Shown piece by piece: positions 1 through 7,337 of a stretch of 16,594 nt of DNA. A program made the translations under genes and the position numbers. Each line of letters begins with the position of its first letter. The first letter of the stretch is position 1. The stretch is from an uncultured Blautia sp. (GTDB lineage: Bacteria; Bacillota; Clostridia; Lachnospirales; Lachnospiraceae). The notes beneath the pieces are model-generated. The model ran no database searches. It was not told the DNA's origin and saw only the letters and a list, made by a program, of their open reading frames with translations. Location of the stretch: positions 1-16,594 of the forward strand of contig URYM01000016.1 of NCBI GenBank assembly GCA_900552095.1. Reading direction: 5' to 3'.

Positions 1-1121
1 AGAGACAGGATTCCGGGAACCTTGTTGGCGCTTATGGCCATGCCGATGCCGGTTCCGCAGACCAGGATCCCCCGGTCATAGTCGCCTTTCTTTACGGCCT
101 CAGCCACTTTCTGGGCTACATCGGGATAGAGGATTACCTCTCCGGCATCTGCACCGAAGTCCGTGACGGTTACATCCCTGCGCTTTTTTAAATGTTCCAT
201 AAGAACAACTTTCAGCTGGTAGGCGGCTTCGTCGCAGCCGATGGCGATTTTCATCGGACCATCGGGAATAGAGGCGGCGATAGCTTTTAAGTTGGCCAGC
301 CCTTTTACAGCCAGTTCCTCTCCGGTTTTGGCAAACTGTCTCCAGATGGCACAGTTTCCGGCCAGTTCTTCAAAGCTGGGATCGAACGATTCGATTACCA
401 GGGGGCCGTCGTAACCTACGGCAGCTACGGCCTCGAAGAATTCCCGGAAGGGAACCAGACCGGTTCCGGGGATTCCGCGGTCGTTTTCATTTACGTGGAT
501 ATAGCCAAGATATTCTTTGCCGCAGGTGTATACTGCCTGGGAGAAACTTTTTTCTTCCCGGATCATGTGGAAACAGTCAAGGTGAACCTTCATGTTTCCG
601 GTTCCCACATCTTTGCAGAACTGTACTGCATCCTCTGCAATGTTGAGGAAATGAGTCTCAAAGCGGTTGACGCATTCGACACAGATGGTTACCTCTCCGG
701 TTTCTTTTGCATATCTGGCTACCTGACGCATATTTTCCACACCCCAGTTCCATTCTTCCGTGGTGCGGGGCTTTTTGGTCAGATATCCCCAGCCGGCGTA
801 ATTGACGCCGCCCAGGATGGGGGCTTTCAGTTCGTTACAGATATCTACGCATTTTTTCATAGCCTCCACCGCTTTTGCCCGGATCGCCGGATCGGGAGAG
901 ATGGGGTTGGTCTCAAGAGTGAGAGTGGTGGTGCAGACACATTCAATGCCTACGCGTTCCACTTCTTTTTTTACCGCCTCCAGGGGGAAGGTGAAGGGAT
1001 TGGCAATGGCGAAGTCGATGACTTCAAAGCCTAGTTCTTTTGCCTTTTCTATCACCCAAAGATCTTTTTCACTGAAATTTTCAGCCCATATAAAGCTGTC
1101 TACACCGAATTTGAAATACAT
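1..1121 (-). CDS. Fusion of a TIM-barrel sugar 3-epimerase (tagatose/psicose 3-epimerase-like) with RpiB/LacAB sugar-phosphate isomerase; 3' end cut by window
   Basis: One uninterrupted frame runs from ATG at 1121 (GAGGAGGT ribosome site just upstream) off the left edge; 373 codons are visible. Residues 1 to about 285 form an AP-endonuclease-2-type TIM barrel of the D-tagatose/D-psicose 3-epimerase kind. The four expected metal ligands are present with near-canonical spacing: Glu149 (VECVNRFE), Asp182 (HLDCFHM), His209 (IHVNEND) and Glu244 (VIESF). After a very short link (IPDGP) a complete RpiB/LacA/LacB start follows at Met290 (MKIAIGCDEAAYQLK), with the family's catalytic-cysteine motif VCGTGIGM at Cys355. 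I translated the junction codon by codon and found no stop or frameshift. The expected activities are ketose C3 epimerisation and aldose/ketose phosphate isomerisation, as AlsE and RpiB perform in E. coli allose breakdown. The true substrate is unknown. Oddity: RpiB usually has GCDH, here GCDE (Glu298). It is the last visible gene of the leftward operon, 32 bp after the cupin isomerase. Confidence 0.9.
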   Translation of the reverse strand, partial: MYFKFGVDSFIWAENFSEKDLWVIEKAKELGFEVIDFAIANPFTFPLEAVKKEVERVGIECVCTTTLTLETNPISPDPAIRAKAVEAMKKCVDICNELKAPILGGVNYAGWGYLTKKPRTTEEWNWGVENMRQVARYAKETGEVTICVECVNRFETHFLNIAEDAVQFCKDVGTGNMKVHLDCFHMIREEKSFSQAVYTCGKEYLGYIHVNENDRGIPGTGLVPFREFFEAVAAVGYDGPLVIESFDPSFEELAGNCAIWRQFAKTGEELAVKGLANLKAIAASIPDGPMKIAIGCDEAAYQLKVVLMEHLKKRRDVTVTDFGADAGEVILYPDVAQKVAEAVKKGDYDRGILVCGTGIGMAISANKVPGILS

Positions 1122-1153
1122 AAAAACCTCCTCAAAAAATGCCGTTTGCCGCT

Positions 1154-2350
1154 TTATTTTTCTGCCGGTACTTCCGGATTGTTGTTGGCGAAGTTCTGCA
1201 GGATCACCAGGGGCTCATAGCTGCTGGTATTTTTGATCACGATGCCTTTCTTTGCAGCTGCCTCGGAGACGAAGAATTCATCGCCGGAGAGATCTTCATA
1301 GCGCAGAAGTTCAGGCGCTTCGCACTCGAAGGAACCGAAAGTTCCATGTCCCTGGGAGACGAGAGCGCAGTAGCAGGCCTGGTCGGTCAGCGTGTAGGTC
1401 TGACCCGGTTTGACAGTGACTTCCTTGGCGGCGATCCACTCGTTGGCGTAGGCCACCCATTTTTCGACAGCAGCGCAATCTTCCGATTTTACAACCGGGG
1501 GACGGAAATATGTCTCTTTGTAGTCGGGGCGGGTACTCTCTTCCCAGTCGATCTGTGCAAAGATGGCTTCCAGATCGTCTTTTTCTTCCTCAGGCGCACA
1601 GTCTGTCAGCATATGGTGGGCGTTTACTTCCCCCATAGTGACATTTTCCATGATGGTATTTACATCACTGTTCCACTGGGGCTCGTAGGTTACCAGGGAA
1701 GCGGGAGCGTGGATGACGCCGGCGGGGGTGTACCATCCGGTGCCCAGCTGGATCCGGTAAGCGCGGGAGAGCTCAGTGATCCTGGTATCTTTGATATCAT
1801 AATTTCTCAGACAGTCCATCACCTCTTCTTTGGTGGTGGAGGGGTCGAAACCGAAATAGGTCAGGGGGAAGCGTCCCAGATAGGACTGGTTATACTGTAC
1901 CGGGAAATAATAAGCTTCCGGTTTTCCGTGCATGCCGATTTTATTTGCCCGCTCTTCTGTCAGGTGCAGATGATGGAAGAGGGGTTTGTCATAATCATAC
2001 AGTTTGGCGAAGGTAGGCCACCCGCCGTAGCGGTTCTGCAGCTCTTCTCCTACCAGATCGGCGCCCAGTTCCCGGATCACGTCTGCAAAAAGAATTTTTT
2101 CTTTTGTATCCCGGTCGGCCAGCACGTAGCTCATCCCTTCGGTCTCTCCGGTTTCCGGACCGTTTAAAGCTTTGGCTACGGAACCCAGCCAGCGCTCGCA
2201 GATGCCTCCGCGGCTCATGCCCAGAGCGAAATAGTCATCGGGATGAAGACGGAGCCGGTGGCCGGGCTCGTTAAATCCCCGGGGAACCCAGGTGGGGGTC
2301 AGCTGCAATACTCCGTTTCCTTTTTCAAATACTTCTCTGATCTTAGACAT
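1154..2350 (-). CDS. Type I phosphomannose-isomerase-like cupin sugar isomerase
   Basis: 398 residues. The start is ATG at 2350, because the in-frame ATG six codons upstream (2368) lies before the AGGAGG ribosome site that serves 2350. The region around residues 126-150 (FHHLHLTEE then GKPEAYYFP) resembles the metal site of type I mannose-6-phosphate isomerases: candidate ligands are His127 and His129, Glu145, and His214 in TPAGVIHAPAS. A C-terminal cupin-like stretch (about 308-385) follows. Known members interconvert aldose and ketose phosphates such as mannose-6-P and fructose-6-P. The divergent N-terminus and neighbours suggest a different, rarer sugar. It sits between the DUF4432 gene (33 bp upstream) and the epimerase-RpiB fusion, so it is probably co-transcribed and cytoplasmic. 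The fold assignment is fairly safe, the substrate is not. Confidence 0.8.
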   Translation of the reverse strand: MSKIREVFEKGNGVLQLTPTWVPRGFNEPGHRLRLHPDDYFALGMSRGGICERWLGSVAKALNGPETGETEGMSYVLADRDTKEKILFADVIRELGADLVGEELQNRYGGWPTFAKLYDYDKPLFHHLHLTEERANKIGMHGKPEAYYFPVQYNQSYLGRFPLTYFGFDPSTTKEEVMDCLRNYDIKDTRITELSRAYRIQLGTGWYTPAGVIHAPASLVTYEPQWNSDVNTIMENVTMGEVNAHHMLTDCAPEEEKDDLEAIFAQIDWEESTRPDYKETYFRPPVVKSEDCAAVEKWVAYANEWIAAKEVTVKPGQTYTLTDQACYCALVSQGHGTFGSFECEAPELLRYEDLSGDEFFVSEAAAKKGIVIKNTSSYEPLVILQNFANNNPEVPAEK

Positions 2351-2383
2351 AATAAAAACCTCCTGCATTTTATAAAAGTTGTT

Positions 2384-3388
2384 TTACAGCGATGCTTCCC
2401 ATTGGGAACTGCTGTTAAAAAGTTTTACCTGTACGGAAAAAGTTCTGGATTCTCCCGGCGGGAGAAGGGTCAGTTCCTTTCTGCGGCGGATCTCGCTGCG
2501 GCCCTCCAGAGTGTTGGTACAGGGCTCCAGTCCCAGGACATAGTCCCGTTCGCCCATCATTTTCCACTGAGTGATCTGAGGAAAATCTTCTGTGGAGAAA
2601 GTGATCTGAATTCCTTTTTCAATGGCTGCATTAAATAAGGAAAGCTTTCCTGTTTTCTCCCGGAAGCGGTGATAATAACACTGTTCCTCAAATCCCGGTG
2701 TGGGAGGGATGATCTGGTTCCAGGTATCCAGATCTTCGGCTGCCCGGGCATCCCGGGGAATGACTTCGCTGGAATTAATGTGAAGGCGGGCGGTCTCGCT
2801 TAAGAGCGGATAGCCCAGATTCATATGGTAGAGCAGCATACAGGGTTCCGGTGCGGATCCCTCATTGGTCACCCGGTCAGTGACTGTGAAGGAGTTTTCC
2901 TCAAGGCTGCAGGAAATTGTACGGTTCAGTGTGAATTTCCTGCCGAAGATCACCTGGTCGCGGATGACGGCGTGGATCTCAATCGCTTTTTCGCTCTCCG
3001 TATAATAAATAGGATCGGCCGGAAGGCTGGAAAAGGAGCCGTGCAGTCCGAGAGGAGTGTCGCCGTCCGTGTTGGGAACTCCGATATTGTCGAAGCCGCA
3101 GGTGGTCAGGAAACCGCAGTTGAAGGATTTTAAGAATCCAAAACCGTCCGGACCGGGCGAAAAATAAGCGGGACTTACCTGCCCGCAGGGGGAGGTGTAG
3201 CTTAAATTCTTTCCGTCCAGTGTGAGCCGGGAAATATCAGCGCAGCGGTCGGCGGATACAGCCAGTTCCATGCCGAGTCCGTTTCGGATAAAGAAGAAAC
3301 GCATACCGTTTCCCTTTCCGCCCTGTAGCAGATATTCTTCCACGCCGAAGACCTGTCCGGGGTGGCCAAAATATTCTTTTGGGAGCAT
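2384..3388 (-). CDS. DUF4432 family aldose 1-epimerase-like protein
   Basis: 334 residues. The start is ATG at 3388, preceded by AAAGGAG; an in-frame GTG at 3406 is upstream of that ribosome site and is rejected. The sequence has the galactose-mutarotase-like beta-sandwich pattern of DUF4432: an N-terminal part with CADISRLTLDGKNLSY, a central LYHMNLGYPLL motif (about residues 186-196), and a late GLEPCTN segment. Relatives bind or mutarotate sugars and are often found in carbohydrate operons. Here it is the first gene of the leftward operon with the cupin isomerase and the epimerase-RpiB fusion, so it probably interconverts anomers of the operon's substrate. No signal peptide is seen, so it should be cytoplasmic. 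The family call is firm, the substrate is unknown. Confidence 0.85.
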   Translation of the reverse strand: MLPKEYFGHPGQVFGVEEYLLQGGKGNGMRFFFIRNGLGMELAVSADRCADISRLTLDGKNLSYTSPCGQVSPAYFSPGPDGFGFLKSFNCGFLTTCGFDNIGVPNTDGDTPLGLHGSFSSLPADPIYYTESEKAIEIHAVIRDQVIFGRKFTLNRTISCSLEENSFTVTDRVTNEGSAPEPCMLLYHMNLGYPLLSETARLHINSSEVIPRDARAAEDLDTWNQIIPPTPGFEEQCYYHRFREKTGKLSLFNAAIEKGIQITFSTEDFPQITQWKMMGERDYVLGLEPCTNTLEGRSEIRRRKELTLLPPGESRTFSVQVKLFNSSSQWEASL

Positions 3389-3499
3389 GATGAAATCTCC
3401 TTTCACGAATGAGGTGCGGCATCGGATAAGATGCCTGACAATAACTGCAATTATCAGGATAAAAAATAAAATTTCATGAAAAAATATTGGTTTAACTAG

Positions 3500-3528
3500 A
3501 ATATAGCACCTTTAAAGGGAAAAGTAAA
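3500..3528 (-). promoter_or_regulatory. Predicted sigma-A promoter for the leftward sugar operon
   Basis: On the minus strand, -35 TTTACT (3523-3528) and -10 TATATT (3500-3505) are separated by exactly 17 bp. It lies about 110 bp upstream of the DUF4432 start and is flanked by direct repeats. It is read from sequence only. Confidence 0.55.
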
Positions 3529-3560
3529 TAGGATATAAAATAAAATTTCATTCCATAAGC

Positions 3561-3590
3561 TTGACAGGGGAAGAAATACTATTGTATAAT
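3561..3590 (+). promoter_or_regulatory. Predicted sigma-A promoter for the aldolase-regulator operon
   Basis: A consensus -35 TTGACA (3561-3566) and consensus -10 TATAAT (3585-3590) are separated by 18 bp. A strong AAAGGAGG ribosome site and the aldolase ATG at 3681 follow, implying a leader of about 85 nt. Direct-repeat copies sit just upstream of the -35 and at the expected +1, so regulation by a repressor is likely. Confidence 0.75.
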
Positions 3591-3680
3591 ATTTACAGGA
3601 TAAAAAGTAAAACCTCGTGATAATTGTGGGAAAATACTTAAGGAAAGAAATTGTTTTTTATTAAAGGAGGATTTATAATT

Positions 3681-4541
3681 ATGTTAATGAACATGAAAGA
3701 TCTGCTGGCAGTAGCGAACGAACACAATTTTGCAGTACCTGCTTTTAACGTGAGCAGCAACATGATCTTAAAGGGTGTTATGCACACCTGCGAGGAGATG
3801 CAGGCGCCGGTGATCATTGCGATCCATCCGGATGAGCTGGAGTTTGTGGAAGACAGTTTTGTAAAGGCCGTAATTGATGAGGCCAACAAGACAACCCTTC
3901 CGGTCTGCATTCACATGGATCATGCCAACTATGATCAGATTCTGCGCGCGCTGAGAGATGGTTTTACTTCTGTTATGATCGACGCTTCCCATCTGCCTCT
4001 GGATGAGAACATTGAAATTACGAAGAAAGTGATTGACATTGCCCACAAGATGAATGTTTCTGTGGAAGCAGAGCTGGGAACCATCGGAACTGCAGATGAT
4101 TACGGCGAGGCAGGCTCCAAGGAAATTATTTACACGGAAGTTGCAGATGCGGTGAAATTTGTGGAAGAGACCGGGGTAGACTGTCTGGCGATCGCCATCG
4201 GAACTGCTCACGGTTTATATCCCAAGGACAGAACACCGGAACTGAAACTGGACAGACTGAAAGAAATCAAGGCGGCTGTAGATATTCCCCTGGTACTGCA
4301 CGGAGGTTCCGGCAACCCGGATAAAGAGATCGGAGAGGCTGTAAAACTGGGTGTAAATAAGATCAATATTTCCAGTGATATTAAGGATGCCTTCTATCAG
4401 AAATGCCGCGAGGTGCTGCAGGATCAGGCGCTGCGTGAGCCCATGGCGATCTATCCGGAGTGTATCGACGCGATGAACGAAGTGGTACGCCATAAGATCA
4501 ATCTGTTCGACGATGCCGATAAGGCAAAATATTATAAGTAA
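3681..4541 (+). CDS. Class II ketose-bisphosphate aldolase (fructose- or tagatose-bisphosphate aldolase)
   Basis: 286 residues, cytoplasmic zinc-dependent aldolase that splits a ketohexose 1,6-bisphosphate into DHAP and glyceraldehyde-3-phosphate. The start is ATG at 3681, 10 bp after AAAGGAGG; the frame extends upstream without a ribosome site. Hallmarks: HMDHA with catalytic Asp80 and zinc ligand His81, zinc ligands His177 (GTAHG) and His207 (LVLHGGSG), VEAELGTIG (about 128-136), and NISSD in the phosphate-binding region. Length fits the FbaA/GatY/KbaY group. The motif set does not decide between fructose- and tagatose-bisphosphate. Its place opposite an isomerase/epimerase operon and 10 bp before an RpiR regulator suggests a dedicated catabolic role rather than glycolysis. 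Confidence 0.9.
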   Translation: MLMNMKDLLAVANEHNFAVPAFNVSSNMILKGVMHTCEEMQAPVIIAIHPDELEFVEDSFVKAVIDEANKTTLPVCIHMDHANYDQILRALRDGFTSVMIDASHLPLDENIEITKKVIDIAHKMNVSVEAELGTIGTADDYGEAGSKEIIYTEVADAVKFVEETGVDCLAIAIGTAHGLYPKDRTPELKLDRLKEIKAAVDIPLVLHGGSGNPDKEIGEAVKLGVNKINISSDIKDAFYQKCREVLQDQALREPMAIYPECIDAMNEVVRHKINLFDDADKAKYYK

Positions 4542-4551
4542 GAGAGAGATT

Positions 4552-5409
4552 ATGGAAAAAGCTGAAAAAACGGTATTAGAAAGTATTGATGAATTTTATG
4601 AGCAGCTGTTCTCTGCAGAGCGGAAAGTGGCAGACTGCATCAGAAAAAATCCGGATCAGGCGATCATGATGAATGTGTCGGAGCTGGCTTCCGCCAGCGG
4701 GGCGAGCGAAGCTACGGTGGTACGGATGTGCAAACATATCGGTTACCAGGGATATTATCAGATGCGTCTGGTGCTGGCGGGAGATATGGCCAGAAGTGCC
4801 AGAAAGAGCAGCGGCCAGGATATGCAGATCAGTACGGTAGGACAGGTTTTTCAGCAGATTATGGATAATATGAGACATCTGGGTGAGGGACTGAACACCA
4901 ATTATCTGCTGGATTGTGTGAAAACGATCAGAAAAAGCCGTCTGGTTTATGTGATCGCGGTGGGAAATACGATTCCGGTGGCAATGGATCTGAGTTTCCG
5001 GATGAACCGGTTTGGAGTTCCGGCCATCGCTTCTACGATTATGGAACATTCGCTGAATCACATCAGCCAGGGAAGGGCGGAGGATCTTCTGATCGCAATC
5101 TCCAAATCCGGCACTTCCAAAAATGTGCTTCAGGGTGTGGATGTAGCGAAGAAAAAGGGGATGATGGTGCTGGCTATCACGGCTGCGGATTACTCTCCCT
5201 TATCCCGGAATGCAGACTATGTCATCTCTTCCAGGACGGAGAACAGTCTTTTTGGAGAAATGGGACCGGAATCTCCGCTGTCAGAATTTGCAATCAATGA
5301 TGCCATCATTTTCTTCCTGAAATATCAGGACCGGCTCAGTGAAGATCTGGCCGGGGAGGGAAAAGGCCTGGATGAGATTGAGCTGATGCTGGCAGAGACC
5401 AAGTTGTAA
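4552..5409 (+). CDS. MurR/RpiR family transcriptional regulator
   Basis: 285 residues. The start is ATG at 4552, with AGAGAG just before it and 10 bp after the aldolase stop, so the two are co-transcribed. The N-terminal RpiR helix-turn-helix domain (about 1-78) includes ERKVADCIRKNP and the recognition region VSELASASGASEATVVRMCK. A SIS sugar-phosphate-binding domain (about 125-255) carries VYVIAVGNT and AISKSGTSKNV. Such proteins sense a phosphosugar and repress or activate nearby catabolic genes. The obvious targets are the divergent promoters at 3500-3590 with their direct repeats. The family call is firm; the ligand is unknown but probably an intermediate made by this locus. Confidence 0.92.
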   Translation: MEKAEKTVLESIDEFYEQLFSAERKVADCIRKNPDQAIMMNVSELASASGASEATVVRMCKHIGYQGYYQMRLVLAGDMARSARKSSGQDMQISTVGQVFQQIMDNMRHLGEGLNTNYLLDCVKTIRKSRLVYVIAVGNTIPVAMDLSFRMNRFGVPAIASTIMEHSLNHISQGRAEDLLIAISKSGTSKNVLQGVDVAKKKGMMVLAITAADYSPLSRNADYVISSRTENSLFGEMGPESPLSEFAINDAIIFFLKYQDRLSEDLAGEGKGLDEIELMLAETKL

Positions 5410-5430
5410 ATTTTAGAATAAGAGATCAGG

Positions 5431-5465
5431 AAAAGGGCGCAGAGAATAAGATCTGCGCCCTTTTT
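5431..5465 (+). terminator. Rho-independent terminator after the regulator gene, possibly bidirectional
   Basis: A 9-bp perfect GC-rich stem, GGGCGCAGA (5435-5443) with TCTGCGCCC (5452-5460), an 8-nt loop and five Ts (5461-5465). Four As precede the stem, so it may also stop the leftward PH-domain transcript that ends at 5486. Confidence 0.92.
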
Positions 5466-5485
5466 CTGTCTTTGGTATTCAGGTT

Positions 5486-5860
5486 TTACAGGAGATATTC
5501 GCCAATCACTTTTGCGATGGATACAATATCGCTTTCGCCGGTAAATTCAAATTTTACCAGTCCCACACTGCTGAAGTACAGTTCAAGCTCACTGTCCAGA
5601 TCCAGAACTCCGGAAGTTTCTACGGAGAAAACCTGGATTTTTGAGTAGGGGAGCATGGTGAAATCTTTCTTTTTACCGGTCATGCCCTGGACGTTTACTG
5701 CGATCGCCCGCTTGTTGGTAAAGATTACGTAATCCCGGATCGCCTGATATTCTCCGATCACAATTTCGCCGGGGACGAGCAGTGGCTGGATGGTGGCAGC
5801 GTTATTGAAACGGCCGTTTTTCTTTAGCTTAAAGACGCTTCCATTTTTAAAATCAATCAT
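5486..5860 (-). CDS. Small bacterial PH-domain protein
   Basis: 124 residues. The start is ATG at 5860, preceded by AAGGAG; the frame extends upstream to 5902 with no ribosome site. The protein is nearly all a bacterial pleckstrin-homology-like fold (resembling PF08000): an N-terminal VPGEIVIGEYQAIRDYVIFTN strand pair, then KRAIAVNVQGMTGKKKDFTMLPYSKI, and a C-terminal helix (SDIVSIAKVIGEYLL). In this family the motif TNKRxIxxNVQGxTGKK is typical. There is no signal peptide or membrane segment. The role of these proteins is poorly known; membrane or stress functions have been proposed. It is transcribed alone, between two rightward operons. Confidence 0.8.
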   Translation of the reverse strand: MIDFKNGSVFKLKKNGRFNNAATIQPLLVPGEIVIGEYQAIRDYVIFTNKRAIAVNVQGMTGKKKDFTMLPYSKIQVFSVETSGVLDLDSELELYFSSVGLVKFEFTGESDIVSIAKVIGEYLL

Positions 5861-6007
5861 AATTTTCGCACTCCTTATAAGGTATAGTCCGTGAGGGGAC
5901 AAAACAACAGGTATCTGATTACAGCCTACAGGAAAAGAAGAGGGCTTTCAAGAAGTTTCTGCAAAGAAAAGCGAAAAAAACGCGGCCTTTTATTTTGGAA
6001 TGGACTA

Positions 6008-6016
6008 TGGTATAAT
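6008..6016 (+). promoter_or_regulatory. Extended -10 promoter for the beta-lactamase-like gene pair
   Basis: TGGTATAAT gives an extended TGn motif joined to a perfect TATAAT (6011-6016). The region 17 bp upstream is only weakly -35-like (T-rich, about 5988-5993), which is usual for extended -10 promoters. The ATG follows at 6086. Confidence 0.6.
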
Positions 6017-6085
6017 AAATAAGAATTATGCCTGTAGATGAGTATAGATAAGGAATCGGGGGATACAGGGAGAAGATAAATCACT

Positions 6086-7318
6086 ATGAAAAAAAAGAGA
6101 ATATTGGCTTTGCTGTTAAGTGCGCTGCTTCTGGGGACATGCCCCGTTTACGGGGAGGAAGCTGAGACGGTGGAACCGGTAAATGCGGAAGAAGAGGAGG
6201 GCGCAGAGGCGCCGGAGACTTCAGATCCCATGCCAAAAGGAGTGAAGGAACTCTGTCAGATCTGCGATCAGGCGGAGGGAAAGGAGATTCTGGAGCTGGG
6301 AGATATGCCGGGACTGAGAGCAGATACACGGGCGTCCATTGAACAGGTGATCAGCCGGATTGAGGACAAGCAGTATCAGGTGAGTTTTTTGCTTCTGGAT
6401 CTGAAGACAGGGCAGGGATATTCCAGAAATCCGGAGTATGTCTACTTTGGAGGGGATTCGATCCAGGGACCGTATGCGGCAGCTCTGGCAGAAAAGATCG
6501 TAGATGAGGGCACGGCCGCTCTCACAGATCAGCTGGAGCGGGATTCTGTCACGGAAGAAGAGGGCAGCGGGACCATCAAGGAAGATCCGGCCGGAACGTC
6601 CTATACGCTTCAGGAAGTGCTGAACCGGACGGTCTCCGGGTCTGATCGTATGGGGTATGCGATGCTGAGAAAGGCATACGGTTCTGAGTTTTTCGGAAAA
6701 TGGCTGAAAGGCGGCAATGTGGAGACCAGTTATGCGGGAAAGCAGTGGCCCAGTTATGATGTGCGCACCCTGTCCAAGATGTGGATTTCCATTTACGAAT
6801 ATTTTCAGTCAGGGAGGGGGATATCCGCTCAGCTGATATCATCCTTTGAGGGGGCGGAAGGCTCGGTGATCACAGAGGCAGTAAAGGAGCGCTACACGGC
6901 TTATGCAAAACCGGGACGCTCTGCAGATGCAGAGAATCCGGCCTGGCATGACGCGGCGCTTGTTATGGCGGGGGATGCCCCTTACCTGATGGTTCTGATG
7001 ACAGATATTCCGTGGCAGGAGGAAAATAAGGAATATAAAGCAGTGCTGACGGAACTGGCAGGGTATCTGGATCAGGCGCACGAGGAAGTATTTCCCCAGC
7101 CCACTCCGGAGCCGGAGCAGACAGAACCGGTTTCGGTGTCGCAGGTGCCGGAACAGGAGGAAAAAAAGCCAATCAGAATTCCGGCAGCAGTATGGATCTG
7201 CGCGGCGATTCTTCTGGCGGGCGGAGGTTTTTTCGCTTTCCGGGTGAGGAGTGTCCGCAGGGAAAGAGAGCTGCAGAAACAACAGTGGGAGGCGTCGAAA
7301 AAACGGCGCAGAAGTTAA
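6086..7318 (+). CDS. Membrane-anchored beta-lactamase/PBP-like protein lacking catalytic motifs (paralogue 1)
   Basis: 410 residues, start ATG at 6086 with GGGAG about 13 bp upstream. Order: Sec signal peptide (1-23, VYG before the likely cut), acidic linker (24-50), a serine-hydrolase/beta-lactamase-2-like domain (about 80-330), a Pro/Glu linker, one membrane helix (about 366-388) and a basic cytoplasmic tail. The domain should lie outside the cell. Aligned to SxxK serine hydrolases by its GPY anchor, the active-site position reads D124-S-I-Q127, so neither nucleophilic Ser nor Lys is in place. The SDN position is SDR (186-188) and the KTG position KPG (274-276). The later WHDAALVM fits the family. 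I infer a non-catalytic cell-wall-binding or sensing role. It pairs with the next gene, 19 bp downstream. Confidence 0.75.
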   Translation: MKKKRILALLLSALLLGTCPVYGEEAETVEPVNAEEEEGAEAPETSDPMPKGVKELCQICDQAEGKEILELGDMPGLRADTRASIEQVISRIEDKQYQVSFLLLDLKTGQGYSRNPEYVYFGGDSIQGPYAAALAEKIVDEGTAALTDQLERDSVTEEEGSGTIKEDPAGTSYTLQEVLNRTVSGSDRMGYAMLRKAYGSEFFGKWLKGGNVETSYAGKQWPSYDVRTLSKMWISIYEYFQSGRGISAQLISSFEGAEGSVITEAVKERYTAYAKPGRSADAENPAWHDAALVMAGDAPYLMVLMTDIPWQEENKEYKAVLTELAGYLDQAHEEVFPQPTPEPEQTEPVSVSQVPEQEEKKPIRIPAAVWICAAILLAGGGFFAFRVRSVRRERELQKQQWEASKKRRRS

Positions 7319-7337
7319 TCAGGTGGGAGGATCTGCA

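Larger units (their letters stand above)
3457..3618. repeat. Three spaced copies of a 21-bp A/T-rich direct repeat, candidate operators
   Basis: Copies lie at 3457-3477, 3531-3551 and 3598-3618. The first two differ at one base and share the core AAAATAAAATTTCAT. The third matches the first at about 17 of 21 positions. Starts are 74 and 67 bp apart. Copy 1 lies just downstream of the predicted leftward promoter, copy 2 between the two promoters, and copy 3 at the expected start of the rightward transcript. Copy 1 also ends in the perfect palindrome TTTCATGAAA (3472-3481). The layout suits repression by the RpiR-type regulator encoded at 4552, but that link is inference. Confidence 0.6.

Noticed and set aside
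1139..2167. A long rightward ORF (342 aa) opposite the cupin isomerase gene
   Set aside because: It lies entirely antisense to a gene with a clear family match and ribosome site, has no ribosome site of its own, and its translation shows no domain.
3389..3680. A riboswitch or T-box in the divergent intergenic region
   Set aside because: I see no conserved stem arrangement or terminator there; the region is A/T-rich and explained by two promoters, repeats and ribosome sites.
5945..5966. Imperfect 22-bp palindrome upstream of the beta-lactamase-like pair
   Set aside because: Only about 16 of 22 positions are symmetrical in an A/T-rich stretch; too weak to call an operator.
6122..6142. A lipobox in the signal peptide of beta-lactamase-like paralogue 1 (LGTC at residues 16-19)
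   Set aside because: Thr just before the Cys does not fit the lipobox, and the protein has a C-terminal membrane anchor; an ordinary signal-peptidase site after VYG is more likely.
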